A stretch of 56,845 nucleotides of DNA from an uncultured Eubacteriales bacterium (GTDB taxonomy: Bacteria > Bacillota > Clostridia > Peptostreptococcales > Anaerovoracaceae): assembly GCA_900315485.1 (NCBI GenBank), contig OMZI01000014.1, positions 1 through 56,845 on the forward strand. Direction: 5' to 3'. A program made the position numbers and the translations under genes. This document shows positions 26,073 through 35,950 of the stretch, one piece after another (within the stretch, counting starts at the first letter, position 1; the number at the start of each line of letters is the position of its first letter). The notes under the pieces are model-generated. The model saw only the letters and a program-made list of their open reading frames with translations, made no database searches and was not told the origin of the DNA.

Positions 26073-26833
26073 TGGCTGAAGAGAAGAAAGTCTATTCAAG
26101 AACCAAAGGCATCATCGAAGGCGCAGTCTCCGGATTCTGCCCGGGATGCATGCACAGCACAGTACATAAAATCATCGGCGAGGCTGCTGAGGAACTCGGC
26201 GCTCTTGACAAGCTCGTAAGAGTAGAGGGCGTAGGATGCTGCGGACTCGGACAGTTCTATGTAACATGTGACGAAACTATCGCTGCTCACGGAAGAGCAG
26301 GCGCAGTAGCTACAGGTATCAAGAGATCATCTCCTGATTCACTGGTTTATACATACCAGGGCGACGGCGACCTTGCTGCTATCGGACTTGCTGAGACACT
26401 TTCCGCTGCCAACAGAGGCGAGAACTTCACAGTAATCTTCGTCAACAACGGTATCTACGGAATGACCGGCGGACAGATGGCTCCTACAACTCTCATAGGC
26501 ATGAAGGCCACAACTGCTCCTAAGGGACGTGACCCTCAGGAACACGGTTATCCGATGCACATGAGCGAGATCATCAACCAGCTGACAGCTCCTTACTACA
26601 TCGAGAGAGTAAGCTGCGACACACCACAGCATGTAATCAAGGCTCGCAATGCCATCAAGAAGGCATTCAAGTATCAGATGGAAGGCAGAGGATATTCAAT
26701 CGTTGAGATCGTTACATCCTGCCCGACCAACTGGGGTCTCGATACTCTCAAGTCTCTTGACTTCCTCAGAGAGAAGATGTTCGAAGAGTATCCTCTCGGA
26801 GTATTCAGAGACAAGGGCGCAGAAGAGAAGTAA
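26072..26833 (+). CDS. vorA: 2-oxoacid:ferredoxin oxidoreductase beta (TPP) subunit
   Basis: 253 residues. It has the TPP-binding block GDGDLAAIGLAETLSAANRGENFTVIFVNNGIYGMTGGQMAPTT and FCPGCMHS near the start, where the conserved Cys lies near the substrate site. Together with the alpha subunit it decarboxylates the 2-oxoacid and passes electrons to the delta subunit, forming acyl-CoA. One-base overlap with the alpha gene and GAGGTGC as ribosome binding site indicate coupled translation. Confidence 0.9.
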   Translation: MAEEKKVYSRTKGIIEGAVSGFCPGCMHSTVHKIIGEAAEELGALDKLVRVEGVGCCGLGQFYVTCDETIAAHGRAGAVATGIKRSSPDSLVYTYQGDGDLAAIGLAETLSAANRGENFTVIFVNNGIYGMTGGQMAPTTLIGMKATTAPKGRDPQEHGYPMHMSEIINQLTAPYYIERVSCDTPQHVIKARNAIKKAFKYQMEGRGYSIVEIVTSCPTNWGLDTLKSLDFLREKMFEEYPLGVFRDKGAEEK

Positions 26834-26846
26834 TTAGGAGGTAACC

Positions 26847-27392
26847 ATGGAAAGAAATCTTATGATCGCCGGATTCGGCGGACAGGGAGTTATGACAATG
26901 GGTAAGCTCCTGGCAGAGGCAACATCCCAGGCTACAGACCTGAATGTCACATTCTTCCCTTCATACGGCGCTGCCATGAGAGGCGGCACAGCCAACTGCT
27001 ACGTTGTAATCAGTGATGATCCTATCGGAGCACCTGTAAGCTATTCCCTCGAGGACCTCGTAGTAATGAACGGACCGTCCCTGCACAAGTTCATCGGCAA
27101 CCTCAAGCCGGGCGGGACACTGTTCGTAAACAGCACTATCGTTACAGACCCTATCGACAGAGATGACATCAAGGTCATCAAGGCTCCTGTAACTCAGATG
27201 GCTATCGACATCAAGAACGAGAGAGCCCTCAACGTAATCATGCTGGGCGTTTATGTAGGCGCTACAGATGCAGTTCCTGAAGAAGTAATCGTAAAGGGCA
27301 TCGAGCACAAGTTCGCTGCAAAGCCAAAACTGATCGAGCCTAACGTAGAGGCGTTCAAGATGGGACTCAAGATCGGAAGGGAGCAGAAGTAA
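26847..27392 (+). CDS. vorC: 2-oxoacid:ferredoxin oxidoreductase gamma subunit
   Basis: 181 residues with GFGGQGVMTMGKLLAEA at the start and PSYGAAMRGGTANCYVVIS, both diagnostic for the gamma (POR_N gamma) subunit that binds CoA. It completes the four-subunit enzyme. TTAGGAGGTAACC precedes it. The stop codon overlaps the ATG of the following micro-ORF. Confidence 0.92.
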   Translation: MERNLMIAGFGGQGVMTMGKLLAEATSQATDLNVTFFPSYGAAMRGGTANCYVVISDDPIGAPVSYSLEDLVVMNGPSLHKFIGNLKPGGTLFVNSTIVTDPIDRDDIKVIKAPVTQMAIDIKNERALNVIMLGVYVGATDAVPEEVIVKGIEHKFAAKPKLIEPNVEAFKMGLKIGREQK

Positions 27393-27478
27393 TGATCGCT
27401 GCATGCATCAAGGGTGAGCCTATGCCGGCTGCTCCAAAGTGGCACTTCTGGGTCAATAAAGAGAACCGCAGAGCATAA
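27392..27478 (+). CDS. 28-residue micro-ORF coupled to vorC
   Basis: A small frame beginning at an ATG that overlaps the vorC stop (TAATG), in the same manner as the alpha/beta junction, with GGAGCAGAAG serving as site. The peptide begins MIAACIKGEPMPAAPKWHF and ends in a basic NKENRRA. It stops 22 bases before the operon terminator, so it would be the fifth product of the operon. It is too short for database recognition by eye and could be chance, but position and coupling favour translation. Confidence 0.5.
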   Translation: MIAACIKGEPMPAAPKWHFWVNKENRRA

Positions 27479-27500
27479 CACCTGATAAAAACGGATAAAA

Positions 27501-27538
27501 GATGTCTGCATTTCCTGATGAAATGCAGGCATCTTTTT
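27501..27538 (+). terminator. terminator of the NTPase/VOR operon
   Basis: A 13-bp stem, GATGTCTGCATTT (27501-27513) with AAATGCAGGCATC (27521-27533), loop CCTGATG, followed by five T residues. One G-U pair only. Confidence 0.92.
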
Positions 27539-27663
27539 GTTATAATAAACAAGTTAATGCGCAGGGCGGCACAGGACTGACTGCCAGGCGCCCGCAAAAG
27601 AGTAACTAACACATCAGAAAAGACTAAAAAACAAAGCTCTCATTTGAGCGGAAAGGTCAGAAA

Positions 27664-29253
27664 ATGAACGAAAAGGGTAAATACTACATCTCAACACCGA
27701 TCTATTATCCGAGCTCCAATCTGCATATCGGTCACACATACTGCACCGTAATGGCAGATGCTATGGCAAGATTCAAGAGACTTCAGGGATATGACGTAAT
27801 GTTCCTGACAGGTACTGACGAGCACGGACAGAAGATCCAGACCAAGGCGATCGAGAAGGGCGTTACTCCTCAGGAGTACGTTGACGAGATCGTTGCAGGC
27901 ATCAAGGATCTGTGGGCAACCATGGAGATCTCTTATGATGATTTCATCAGAACCACAGAAGAGAGACACATGACAAGAGTCCAGAAGATCTGGCAGAGAA
28001 TGTATGAGAAGGGCGATATTTATAAGGGCGCATATGAAGGACTGTACTGCACACCATGTGAATCCTTCTGGACAGAGAGCCAGCTGGTTGACGGCAAGTG
28101 CCCTGACTGCGGCAGACCTGTTGAGAAGGCAAGCGAAGAGGCATACTTCTTCAAGCTTTCCAACTATGCAGACAAGATCCTCAAGCTCTACGATGAGCAT
28201 CCTGAATTCCTCGAACCTGAGACAAGAAGGAACGAGATGAGAAGCTTCATCGAGCAGGGACTCGAAGACCTCTGTGTATCCAGATGCACATTCGACTGGG
28301 GTATTCCTGTACCTAATGATCCGAAGCACGTTATGTACGTATGGGTAGACGCGCTTTCCAACTACGTTACAGCTCTCGGCGGACCGGACGACTGCGAGAA
28401 GTACAATAAGTACTGGCCTGCAGATGTTCACCTGGTAGGAAAGGAGATCGTAAGATTCCACTCCATCATCTGGCCGGCAATGCTGATGAGTGCAGATCTG
28501 CCTCTGCCAAAGCAGGTAAGAGGACACGGATGGCTGCTGCTCGGCGGTGAGAAGGTATCGAAGTCCAAGGCTTCAAAGGGCGAGGACGTTATCGATCCTG
28601 TTATCCTCATCGACCGTTACGGCATTGATGCTCTGAAGTATTTCCTGCTCAGAGAATACACATTCGGACAGGACGGAAACTTCACTAACGAGTTAATGCT
28701 CAAGAGGATGAATTTTGACCTCGCAAATGACCTCGGAAACCTCCTCTCGAGAACTGTTTCGATGATCCAGAAGTACTGCGGCGGCGTTGTACCTGCAGCT
28801 CCTTGCAGAGATGCCATCGATGACGAGCTTATCGAGCTTGCTACAGGAACAGCAAAGAAGGTTGAGGACAGAATGGACGAGTTCCAGTTCAACCTAGCTC
28901 TTGACGATATCTGGAATGTTGTCAGAAGAGCCAACAAGTACATCGACGAGAAGACTCCATGGGTCCTCGCCAAGGATGAGGCAAGGAAGGATGAGCTCGA
29001 TACAGTAATGAGAAATCTCGCAGAGTGCCTCAGGATCGTATCGATCCTGATCATCCCGTTCATGCACACGACTTCAGACCGCATGAGAGACCAGCTCGGA
29101 CTTTCTGATGTCCCGGCTGTATGGGAAGATGCATTTGAGTTCTATCAGATGGAAGGCGCAGAGACCCACAAGGGCGATCAGCTCTTCCCGAGACTCGATA
29201 TTGACAAGGAACTCGAAGCTCTTTACGCGATCAGTGAGAGCCTGAAGAAATAA
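27664..29253 (+). CDS. metG: methionyl-tRNA synthetase (short form)
   Basis: 529 residues. HIGH motif in SNLHIGHTYC, KMSKS variant in GEKVSKSKASKG, and a zinc knuckle YCTPCESF...KCPDCGRP in the connective peptide. It charges tRNA-Met. Compared with many clostridial MetRS of about 640-650 residues, it lacks the C-terminal EMAP/Trbp111-type tRNA-binding domain, ending after the anticodon-binding helices. Stand-alone gene with AAAGGTCAG as a modest ribosome binding site, followed by its own terminator. Confidence 0.95.
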   Translation: MNEKGKYYISTPIYYPSSNLHIGHTYCTVMADAMARFKRLQGYDVMFLTGTDEHGQKIQTKAIEKGVTPQEYVDEIVAGIKDLWATMEISYDDFIRTTEERHMTRVQKIWQRMYEKGDIYKGAYEGLYCTPCESFWTESQLVDGKCPDCGRPVEKASEEAYFFKLSNYADKILKLYDEHPEFLEPETRRNEMRSFIEQGLEDLCVSRCTFDWGIPVPNDPKHVMYVWVDALSNYVTALGGPDDCEKYNKYWPADVHLVGKEIVRFHSIIWPAMLMSADLPLPKQVRGHGWLLLGGEKVSKSKASKGEDVIDPVILIDRYGIDALKYFLLREYTFGQDGNFTNELMLKRMNFDLANDLGNLLSRTVSMIQKYCGGVVPAAPCRDAIDDELIELATGTAKKVEDRMDEFQFNLALDDIWNVVRRANKYIDEKTPWVLAKDEARKDELDTVMRNLAECLRIVSILIIPFMHTTSDRMRDQLGLSDVPAVWEDAFEFYQMEGAETHKGDQLFPRLDIDKELEALYAISESLKK

Positions 29254-29285
29254 GCTGCAACTTTATACAGGCTGAGAATAAAAAG

Positions 29286-29346
29286 TGAGGTACGCATATT
29301 CCTGAATATATCTGTATATTTCAGATGCAGTACCTCATTTTCTTTT
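29286..29346 (+). terminator. terminator after metG
   Basis: An outer stem TGAGGTAC (29286-29293) with GTACCTCA (29330-29337) enclosing an inner stem CTGAATATA / TATATTTCAG, followed by TTTTCTTTT. Confidence 0.8.
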
Positions 29347-29389
29347 CCGGTCAGAGAATATACATCAACTTCGTAAGAGGACGTCAGAA

Positions 29390-30328
29390 ATGCTTTTTGA
29401 TGCTCATACACATCTGAATTTTGAAAAGTTTACCGCGGAAGAGCGCAGGGAGCTCGCTGCAGAGATAGAGGCGTCGGAGCTCGGTTACATTATCGATGTC
29501 GCCGACTGCGTGCAGTCTGCGAAGCAGGCACTCGAGGACGCGGATACATATGACTGGTGCTGGGCAGCAGTCGGGATCCATCCGGATCACGCATCGGTAT
29601 ACACCGATGCCGACATCGATGAGATCCGCAGGCTCGCCGCACACCCCAAAGCCCTTGCCATAGGCGAGATAGGTCTCGACTTCTATTACGGAACAGACGA
29701 CAGGGAAGAGCAGCAGGAGCTGTTCAGAAAGCAGATAAGGCTGGCCAACGAGCTCAGGATGCCTATAATGATCCATTCAAGGGACGCTAACCAGCTGACC
29801 ATGGACATACTTACGGAAGAAGGCGCCTTCAGCGATGAGCGCAGGAGCTGGTTTCCGGGAAGGCCGGCACCCGGCACACTATCGGAAACGGCTTTTGCCC
29901 ATGACATGAAGATACCGGGAGAATACAGCATAACGGATGTCAACTGTTTCTCCGGGGAGCTTGCAGCCGGCAGTAATGTGCCGACAAGACTCGTGCCGGA
30001 TGCGCGCGTTCAGATGCACTGTTACTCGGGCTCACCTGAAATGGCTGAGGAGTACGTTAAAATGGGTGCGACGATCTCGCTCGGAGGACCAATAACATTC
30101 AAGAACGGAAAGAAGGCTGCAGAAGTCGCCCGCAGGATACCGGTCGAGTTCCTGCTGTCTGAGACCGATGCGCCGTACATGGCTCCGGAACCTCTGAGAG
30201 GCAGACCTAACAAGCCGCACTATGTCGAGCATGTTGTGAGGCGCATGGCCATGATCAAGGGCATCAGCTATGAAGAAGCGTCGCGCATACTTACAGAGAA
30301 CGGAATGAGATTCTTCTCCGTTCCCTGA
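29390..30328 (+). CDS. tatD: TatD-family metal-dependent hydrolase/DNase
   Basis: 312 residues of the amidohydrolase-fold TatD family. Metal ligands are visible in FDAHTHLN (start), GEIGLDFYYG (Glu), HSRDA, HCYSG and ETDAPYMAP near the end. Longer than the usual 255-260 residues because of an insertion of about 50 residues between HSRDANQLTMDIL and MHCYSG (about residues 138-200). TatD proteins are 3'-5' exonucleases or deoxyribonucleases. It sits between metG and tilS, the common metG-tatD order of Firmicutes. AAGAGGA precedes the start. Confidence 0.9.
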   Translation: MLFDAHTHLNFEKFTAEERRELAAEIEASELGYIIDVADCVQSAKQALEDADTYDWCWAAVGIHPDHASVYTDADIDEIRRLAAHPKALAIGEIGLDFYYGTDDREEQQELFRKQIRLANELRMPIMIHSRDANQLTMDILTEEGAFSDERRSWFPGRPAPGTLSETAFAHDMKIPGEYSITDVNCFSGELAAGSNVPTRLVPDARVQMHCYSGSPEMAEEYVKMGATISLGGPITFKNGKKAAEVARRIPVEFLLSETDAPYMAPEPLRGRPNKPHYVEHVVRRMAMIKGISYEEASRILTENGMRFFSVP

Positions 30329-30346
30329 CGATTCCAGGACAGGACA

Positions 30347-31864
30347 ATGAAAAAGACTGACAAAGAAACCAAAAAGAAGACAACGGCAAAGGCAGCCGGA
30401 AAGACTGCGAAAAAGACCGTGAAAAAGCCTGTGAAGAAAAGCCGCATCGTCGACAGGATAATAGACGGCGGACTGGTACAGGAAGGCTCACATATCATCA
30501 TAGGTCTCTCGGGCGGGCCGGATTCACTGTGCCTTCTTCACTCGCTCACAAGGATCGCGGACTCATTCGATCTGACTCTGGTACCGGTCCATGTCAACCA
30601 CAAGCTGAGACCTGAAGCCGATGAAGAAGAGGATAATGTCATCAGGATATGCGACAGGCTCGGGCTCGAATGTGAGAGCTTTGAGGCTGACTGCAGCGGC
30701 GTTGCTGATGAACTGGGGATATCCACAGAGGAGGCCGGACGTCAGATCAGGTATGAGATATTCGACGAAGTGGCAGCACAGATCGAATCCGAAGGCGTTC
30801 CGCGCAGCAATATAATGATTGCCGTGGCACATAATGCTGATGATCAGGCGGAGACAGTGCTGTTCCGCCTCCTGAGGGGGACCGGAGTGCACGGACTCGC
30901 AGGCATGCCGGCAGTCAGGAACTCAGAGTCGGGATATACGATCATAAGGCCGCTTATAGATATCGAAAGGGCTGAGATCGAAGAATATATAAAGGAGAAC
31001 AAGCTCCGTCCGAATATCGACGCGTCAAATAAGACGAATGACTATACGAGGAACAGCATCAGAAACGAGCTGATCCCGTACCTCGAGGAAAAGTACAATC
31101 CGTCAGTGAAGCAGGCTCTCAGAAGATATGCCGAGCTTGCAGACATGGACGACGCTCTCCTGAATGAGATAGCCATTGCCGCGATGGACGGCCACATAGC
31201 CTTCGAGCACGATCCGGAAAAGATACTTCTGGATATCACGGACATGAGAGCCAATCCGCTTTCGATCAACACAAGGATAGCCGGATTCATCCTCCAGACG
31301 ATGAGGCTGGAAAAATACGCTTCGTTCGAGCTCATCACACGTCTCACTCAGCTGATGTATTCAGACAATCCGTCCGGATCGATAGATTTGCCGCTGGGCG
31401 CAAGGGCATACAGGGAGTATGACACCATCATATTCACTGATGCCGATGAAGACAGACAGATCGCTCCTGATAACACACTCAGGATGATGCCTCAGATCAT
31501 CAAGATCAGGGATTTCCATCCTGATGATGAATACATGTACGCCGCCTTTGACTTTGACAAGTTCAACAAAGAGCATCCGGGGCAGGCAGGTGAGATCAGG
31601 CTCAGGACCAGGCAGGAAGGCGATTATCTTCCTATGAAGAGGGGCAAAAAGAAGATCCAGGATCTCCTTGTCGATTCCAAGGTCATGAAGAGGGCGAGAG
31701 ACAGCATCCTCATGGTGGCCATCGGAAGCGAAGTCCTGTGGATACTGCCGAGCAAATACTTTGCAGGAAAGAACGAACAGGAAAAGGGCCGGTTTTCACC
31801 AAAATATCATATAACTGATGACACAGAAAGAGTGCTATTCATTGAAATAGTGGATAATCTATGA
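30347..31864 (+). CDS. tilS: tRNA(Ile)-lysidine synthetase with Lys-rich N-terminal tail
   Basis: 505 residues. PP-loop SGGPDSLCLLHSL marks the ATP-pyrophosphatase domain that puts lysidine on C34 of tRNA-Ile(CAU). The C-terminal substrate-binding domain has RLRTRQEGDYLPMKRGKKKIQDLLVD. Before the PP-loop there is an unusual tail (residues 1-38) made almost wholly of Lys, Ala and Thr, resembling a histone-H1-like segment. The gene lies 18 bases behind tatD. The neighbour normally found between tilS and ftsH (hpt) is absent here. Confidence 0.92.
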   Translation: MKKTDKETKKKTTAKAAGKTAKKTVKKPVKKSRIVDRIIDGGLVQEGSHIIIGLSGGPDSLCLLHSLTRIADSFDLTLVPVHVNHKLRPEADEEEDNVIRICDRLGLECESFEADCSGVADELGISTEEAGRQIRYEIFDEVAAQIESEGVPRSNIMIAVAHNADDQAETVLFRLLRGTGVHGLAGMPAVRNSESGYTIIRPLIDIERAEIEEYIKENKLRPNIDASNKTNDYTRNSIRNELIPYLEEKYNPSVKQALRRYAELADMDDALLNEIAIAAMDGHIAFEHDPEKILLDITDMRANPLSINTRIAGFILQTMRLEKYASFELITRLTQLMYSDNPSGSIDLPLGARAYREYDTIIFTDADEDRQIAPDNTLRMMPQIIKIRDFHPDDEYMYAAFDFDKFNKEHPGQAGEIRLRTRQEGDYLPMKRGKKKIQDLLVDSKVMKRARDSILMVAIGSEVLWILPSKYFAGKNEQEKGRFSPKYHITDDTERVLFIEIVDNL

Positions 31865-31936
31865 TAAAATTTGTGCTCAGGACACAAAAAACTGTCCGTA
31901 TAATTCCCAAATTTCTCATAAGGAAGGATATATAAC

Positions 31937-34378
31937 TTGAAAAACGCAGGACGAAGTATAGGAATATACGTCATTGTCTTCCTGGCGGTACTGACCATCT
32001 CAATGGTTTTCCGCAATATCGGGTCAGGCAATGACTATAAGGAAGTGAAGTTCTCTCAGTTTGCAAGCCACCTGCAGGAAGGTGACTTTGAGAAGATAAA
32101 CATTACAGACCGCCAGCTGACGGGTACCATGAAAAACGGGGACATGGAGATAACGTATGCTCCGTCCGCCCTTGAGATCAACTGGCTTGAGGAGACCATC
32201 CTCTATCCGATGATCAATGAAAAGAAGATAGAACTCGAAAGTGATCCGCCGGAAAGCGAATACAACCTGTTCAACCTGCTGCCGACGATACTGATGGTAG
32301 TAGCCATGGGATTCCTGTTCTACTTCATGATGAGTCAGGGCGGCAACCGGCAGGCTTTCCAGTTCGGAAAGAACAAGGCAAGGCTGTACAAGGGCGATGG
32401 CAAAGCCATCACATTCAAGGATGTAGCGGGACTTGAGGAGGAGAAAGTCGAGCTTTCTGAGATAGTTGACTTCCTCAAGAATCCGGTCAAGTATGACAAG
32501 CTCGGCGCAAGGATACCTAAGGGCGTCCTGCTGGTAGGACAGCCGGGTACGGGCAAAACATATATTTCAAGAGCGACTGCAGGCGAAGCAGGCGTTCCGT
32601 TCTTTACTATTTCCGGATCGGACTTCGTTGAGATGTTCGTCGGAGTCGGTGCATCCAGAGTAAGAGACCTGTTCGCAGAAGCGAAAAAGAACGCTCCGTG
32701 CATCGTATTCATCGATGAGATCGATGCTGTAGGACGCAGAAGAGGTGCAGGACTCGGCGGCGGAAATGATGAAAGAGAGCAGACCCTCAACCAGCTGCTC
32801 GTTGAGATGGACGGATTTGACGGCAATCTCGGCATCATCATCCTTGCGGCTACCAACAGACCTGACGTACTTGACCCGGCTCTCTTAAGACCGGGCAGAT
32901 TCGACAGACAGATCGTTATCGGTATGCCGGATATCAGGGGCAGAGAGGAGCTGTTCAGACTGTATACAAAGAACAAGCCTCTTTCCGATGACGTATCACC
33001 TGAGATCCTTGCCAAGAGGACACCGGGATTCTCACCTGCAGATATCGAGAATCTGATCAACGAGGCTGCACTGCTGACCGCAAGGCGTAACGGCACTAAG
33101 ATCAGAATGGATGAGATCGAGGAGGCTACGACCAAGGTCATGGCAGGTCCTCAGAAGAAGTCCAGAGTCATCTCCGATGCTGAGAGGAAGCTGACGGCGT
33201 ATCACGAGGCAGGCCATGCCATCGTGATGAGAGCTATCCCGGATTCCGATCCAGTACATCAGATAACCATCATACCGAGAGGTATGGCAGGAGGATTCAC
33301 CATGTGGCTGCCTGAAGAGGACAGGTTCTTTGAGACCAGAGGCCACATGATCGATACCATCAAACACCTCCTCGGAGGAAGAGTAGCAGAAGAGCTCAAG
33401 CTCGATGACATCTCGACAGGCGCTAGCAATGACCTCGAGAGAGCTACCAATATAGCACGCCAGATGATAACCAAGTACGGCTTCAGCGAGAAGCTGGGTC
33501 CTGTATCATTCAGCTCAAACGATGAGGTATTCCTCGGAAGGGATTTCTCCACCAGACAGAATTACTCCGAGGAAGTTGCTTCAGAAGTTGACCATGAGAT
33601 CAGAAGACTTCTTGAGGAGTGCTATGCTGAGACCAGAAGGATACTTCAGGAAAACGACGAAGCTTTCGAAAGAGTTGCACAGGCACTTCTCCGCGTGGAG
33701 ACGATCGACGGAGAACAGTTCGAGAGGCTGTTCAAGGGTGAAGTAACACCTGAAGAACTTCAGGCAGAGGTCGAGAGCGAGAACCGCGAGATCGAGCGCA
33801 AGAACAAACTCGAAGCCGCAGAAAGCGAACGCCTTGAAGCAGAGAGACGCAGAGAGATCGAGGAGCAGAGACGACTTGAGCAGGAAGCTCTGATCGAGAC
33901 TGCTGAAGATCTCGGAAGACCTAAAGACATCATGGACTGGTCTGAAGAGCCGGAGGATAAATTCGGCTATGAAGAATACAAGAGAGCCACTGACAGGCGC
34001 AGGAAAGAAAAGGTCCAGCCTAGGAAGCTGACTGAGGAGAAAAAGCAGACTCCTGAAGTGCAGGTCGAGGAGATCAAACCTGCAGAAGCGGAGACTGAAG
34101 CACCTGCTCCTGCTGTTGAGGTCACTGTTGAAGAGACCGCACCGGCAGAACCGGCTCCTGAAAAGGCAGCTGAGGCAGAAGCTAAGCCTGCACCTAAGAA
34201 GAGAAAATCACCGGCTAAGAAAAAGCCTGCAGAATCTGCAGAGGATGCCGGTAAGGAGAAGGCGGCAGAAGCTGCTCCTAAAACAACTAGAAAGCGTACC
34301 TCTAAGAAGAGCAAGGCAGAAGAAGAGCCTGCTCAGACAGACGATGCTGGAAAAACTGAAGAAAAGGATAAGAACTAA
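31937..34378 (+). CDS. ftsH: FtsH membrane AAA+ zinc metalloprotease with long C-terminal tail
   Basis: 813 residues with a TTG start preceded by AAGGAAGGATATATAAC. Two membrane spans (about 7-27 and 112-132), Walker A GQPGTGKT (about 200), Walker [12 protein letters not shown], the second region of homology [19 protein letters not shown], and the zinc site HEAGH at about 422. It degrades membrane and short-lived proteins. The last 200 residues are not part of the core: a Glu/Arg/Leu coiled-coil-like stretch (about 610-660) and then an Ala/Lys/Pro/Glu-rich low-complexity tail. Usual length is 600-660 residues. Stop overlaps the next start (TAATG). Confidence 0.95.
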   Translation: MKNAGRSIGIYVIVFLAVLTISMVFRNIGSGNDYKEVKFSQFASHLQEGDFEKINITDRQLTGTMKNGDMEITYAPSALEINWLEETILYPMINEKKIELESDPPESEYNLFNLLPTILMVVAMGFLFYFMMSQGGNRQAFQFGKNKARLYKGDGKAITFKDVAGLEEEKVELSEIVDFLKNPVKYDKLGARIPKGVLLVGQPGTGKTYISRATAGEAGVPFFTISGSDFVEMFVGVGASRVRDLFAEAKKNAPCIVFIDEIDAVGRRRGAGLGGGNDEREQTLNQLLVEMDGFDGNLGIIILAATNRPDVLDPALLRPGRFDRQIVIGMPDIRGREELFRLYTKNKPLSDDVSPEILAKRTPGFSPADIENLINEAALLTARRNGTKIRMDEIEEATTKVMAGPQKKSRVISDAERKLTAYHEAGHAIVMRAIPDSDPVHQITIIPRGMAGGFTMWLPEEDRFFETRGHMIDTIKHLLGGRVAEELKLDDISTGASNDLERATNIARQMITKYGFSEKLGPVSFSSNDEVFLGRDFSTRQNYSEEVASEVDHEIRRLLEECYAETRRILQENDEAFERVAQALLRVETIDGEQFERLFKGEVTPEELQAEVESENREIERKNKLEAAESERLEAERRREIEEQRRLEQEALIETAEDLGRPKDIMDWSEEPEDKFGYEEYKRATDRRRKEKVQPRKLTEEKKQTPEVQVEEIKPAEAETEAPAPAVEVTVEETAPAEPAPEKAAEAEAKPAPKKRKSPAKKKPAESAEDAGKEKAAEAAPKTTRKRTSKKSKAEEEPAQTDDAGKTEEKDKN

Positions 34379-35949
34379 TGAGAATAACTGTAAATGATTG
34401 CCTGAAACTTGATGCATTCGCTGGCTGCAATGTTCTGTCGTGCCAAGAAGGACTGGACAGAAGAGTCAGAACGGTATCTGTTCTTGATGAGACGGATCTT
34501 TCAATGGGAGTTGAGAGAAACGGTATCAGAGAGCAGATGGTCATCACTCACTTCTGGAGCAGCAGAGGTGACATAGATGCTCAGGTCAAAGCGGTACAGG
34601 GACTTGGGGAAAAGGAAGTAAGCGCACTTGTCATATACCTGAGTGACAAAGGGGTAACAAGTGTCGACCGCAAGGTGTGTGACGCTGCGGAGACAGCAGG
34701 TCTTCCGCTCATAACGATCAGAGATGACGGAAGAGTCACTTATTCAATGCTTATTGAGCAGGTGCTCGATAAGATCCTGTATGGACACAATTACAGTGAC
34801 AACATTCTTAATAACACGATCTATCATCTGCTCAACTTTGAGAAGCACAGCAGTTTCCCGTTTGCTCTGAGAGAAGCGGCAATAAACAACGGATATCAGG
34901 TCGTACTGCTGACCGAGGAGTTCAATCCTATCCTCACTGTTGAGACAAGACATGTGGTAAGCATCGAAGACGCTGTTCAGCATGCGCGCAAGCAGGAAGT
35001 GTTCCATCAGAGCACTTTCACAAGAGTTGAGATCCAGGGTGTAGTTACATACTGGGGAAGCATCGATATCAAGAACACGAGATACATACTCATGATTGTT
35101 GATAACGAGGACAACTATTCCGCAGCAGAGATGACCAAGCTTGCTGAAACGATCCAGCTCGCTATAGGAATGTGGAAGTACACACCTGAGAGAGACTCAA
35201 GGGCTGAGTTCATCAAGTCGGCTGTACGCGGCGATCTCTCGTTCTGCCATACACTTCTTGATGAATCTGGACTCCGCGGAATGCAGTTCCCGAGCGCTTT
35301 CCTCATCAGAGATATCGAGGAGACCGAGCTGTTTGAGATCCTTGCGGATTTCAGAAACCGCTACGGATTCAGCTCTCTGACTGTCAACGAAGGAAACGAG
35401 ACTTACGGCATCATCTATTCTGAAGAAGGCCAGGACAAGGGCATTTCCGTGAAGAATGCATGTCTCCAGATGTATGACAAGCTCAAGAGCGGACGCAAGG
35501 ATGCGAGGATCTTCCACATCACCGGAATAGAGCAGCTGGAGTCGGTAGTAGACGGATTCAAGCTCATCAACAGGACGAGCAAAATGATAGAGAAGGTATT
35601 CCCGTACAAGAGAGTATTCTCCAAGTATGAGATCTCTATGGTATGCGAATGCGTATACATGCAGACAGGATCCACTATGCTCAAGAAGATGTATCTTGAC
35701 CTGCTTGAGCCGTTTGAGAGAGAAGTGTCTCTCAACAAGGGAAGAATGCTTCTCGATACTCTTTCGACATTCGTTCTTGATGCAGGAATGAATTCGAACA
35801 AGACCGCAGAGTTCATGAACATCCACAACAATACTGTTCAGTACAGACTCAAAAAGGCTAATGAGATACTCGGAGCTGAGATGACAGCCAACAGGATCAT
35901 CCCTGGACTCACAATGGCTCTGGCTATCAAGAGACTGGAGGAAATATAG
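34378..35949 (+). CDS. PucR/CdaR-type transcriptional regulator
   Basis: 523 residues. N-terminal PucR-like domain (about 1-130: ITVNDCLKLDAFAGCNVLSCQEGLDRRVRTVSVLDE), a middle region with a GGDEF-like remnant, and a C-terminal HTH_30 DNA-binding domain (about 455-520: MNSNKTAEFMNIHNNTVQYRLKKANEILG). Such regulators control purine or amino acid catabolism. It is translationally coupled to ftsH upstream and separated by one base from coaX downstream, an unusual place for a PucR regulator. Effector unknown. Confidence 0.88.
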   Translation: MRITVNDCLKLDAFAGCNVLSCQEGLDRRVRTVSVLDETDLSMGVERNGIREQMVITHFWSSRGDIDAQVKAVQGLGEKEVSALVIYLSDKGVTSVDRKVCDAAETAGLPLITIRDDGRVTYSMLIEQVLDKILYGHNYSDNILNNTIYHLLNFEKHSSFPFALREAAINNGYQVVLLTEEFNPILTVETRHVVSIEDAVQHARKQEVFHQSTFTRVEIQGVVTYWGSIDIKNTRYILMIVDNEDNYSAAEMTKLAETIQLAIGMWKYTPERDSRAEFIKSAVRGDLSFCHTLLDESGLRGMQFPSAFLIRDIEETELFEILADFRNRYGFSSLTVNEGNETYGIIYSEEGQDKGISVKNACLQMYDKLKSGRKDARIFHITGIEQLESVVDGFKLINRTSKMIEKVFPYKRVFSKYEISMVCECVYMQTGSTMLKKMYLDLLEPFEREVSLNKGRMLLDTLSTFVLDAGMNSNKTAEFMNIHNNTVQYRLKKANEILGAEMTANRIIPGLTMALAIKRLEEI

Positions 35950-35950
35950 A

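Noticed and set aside
27544-27663. T-box leader of metG
   Set aside because: No TGGNACCGCG antiterminator core and too short for a T-box.
27691-28527. 278-residue frame on the minus strand
   Set aside because: Antisense to metG with no ribosome site or recognisable domain; caused by codon bias of the true gene.
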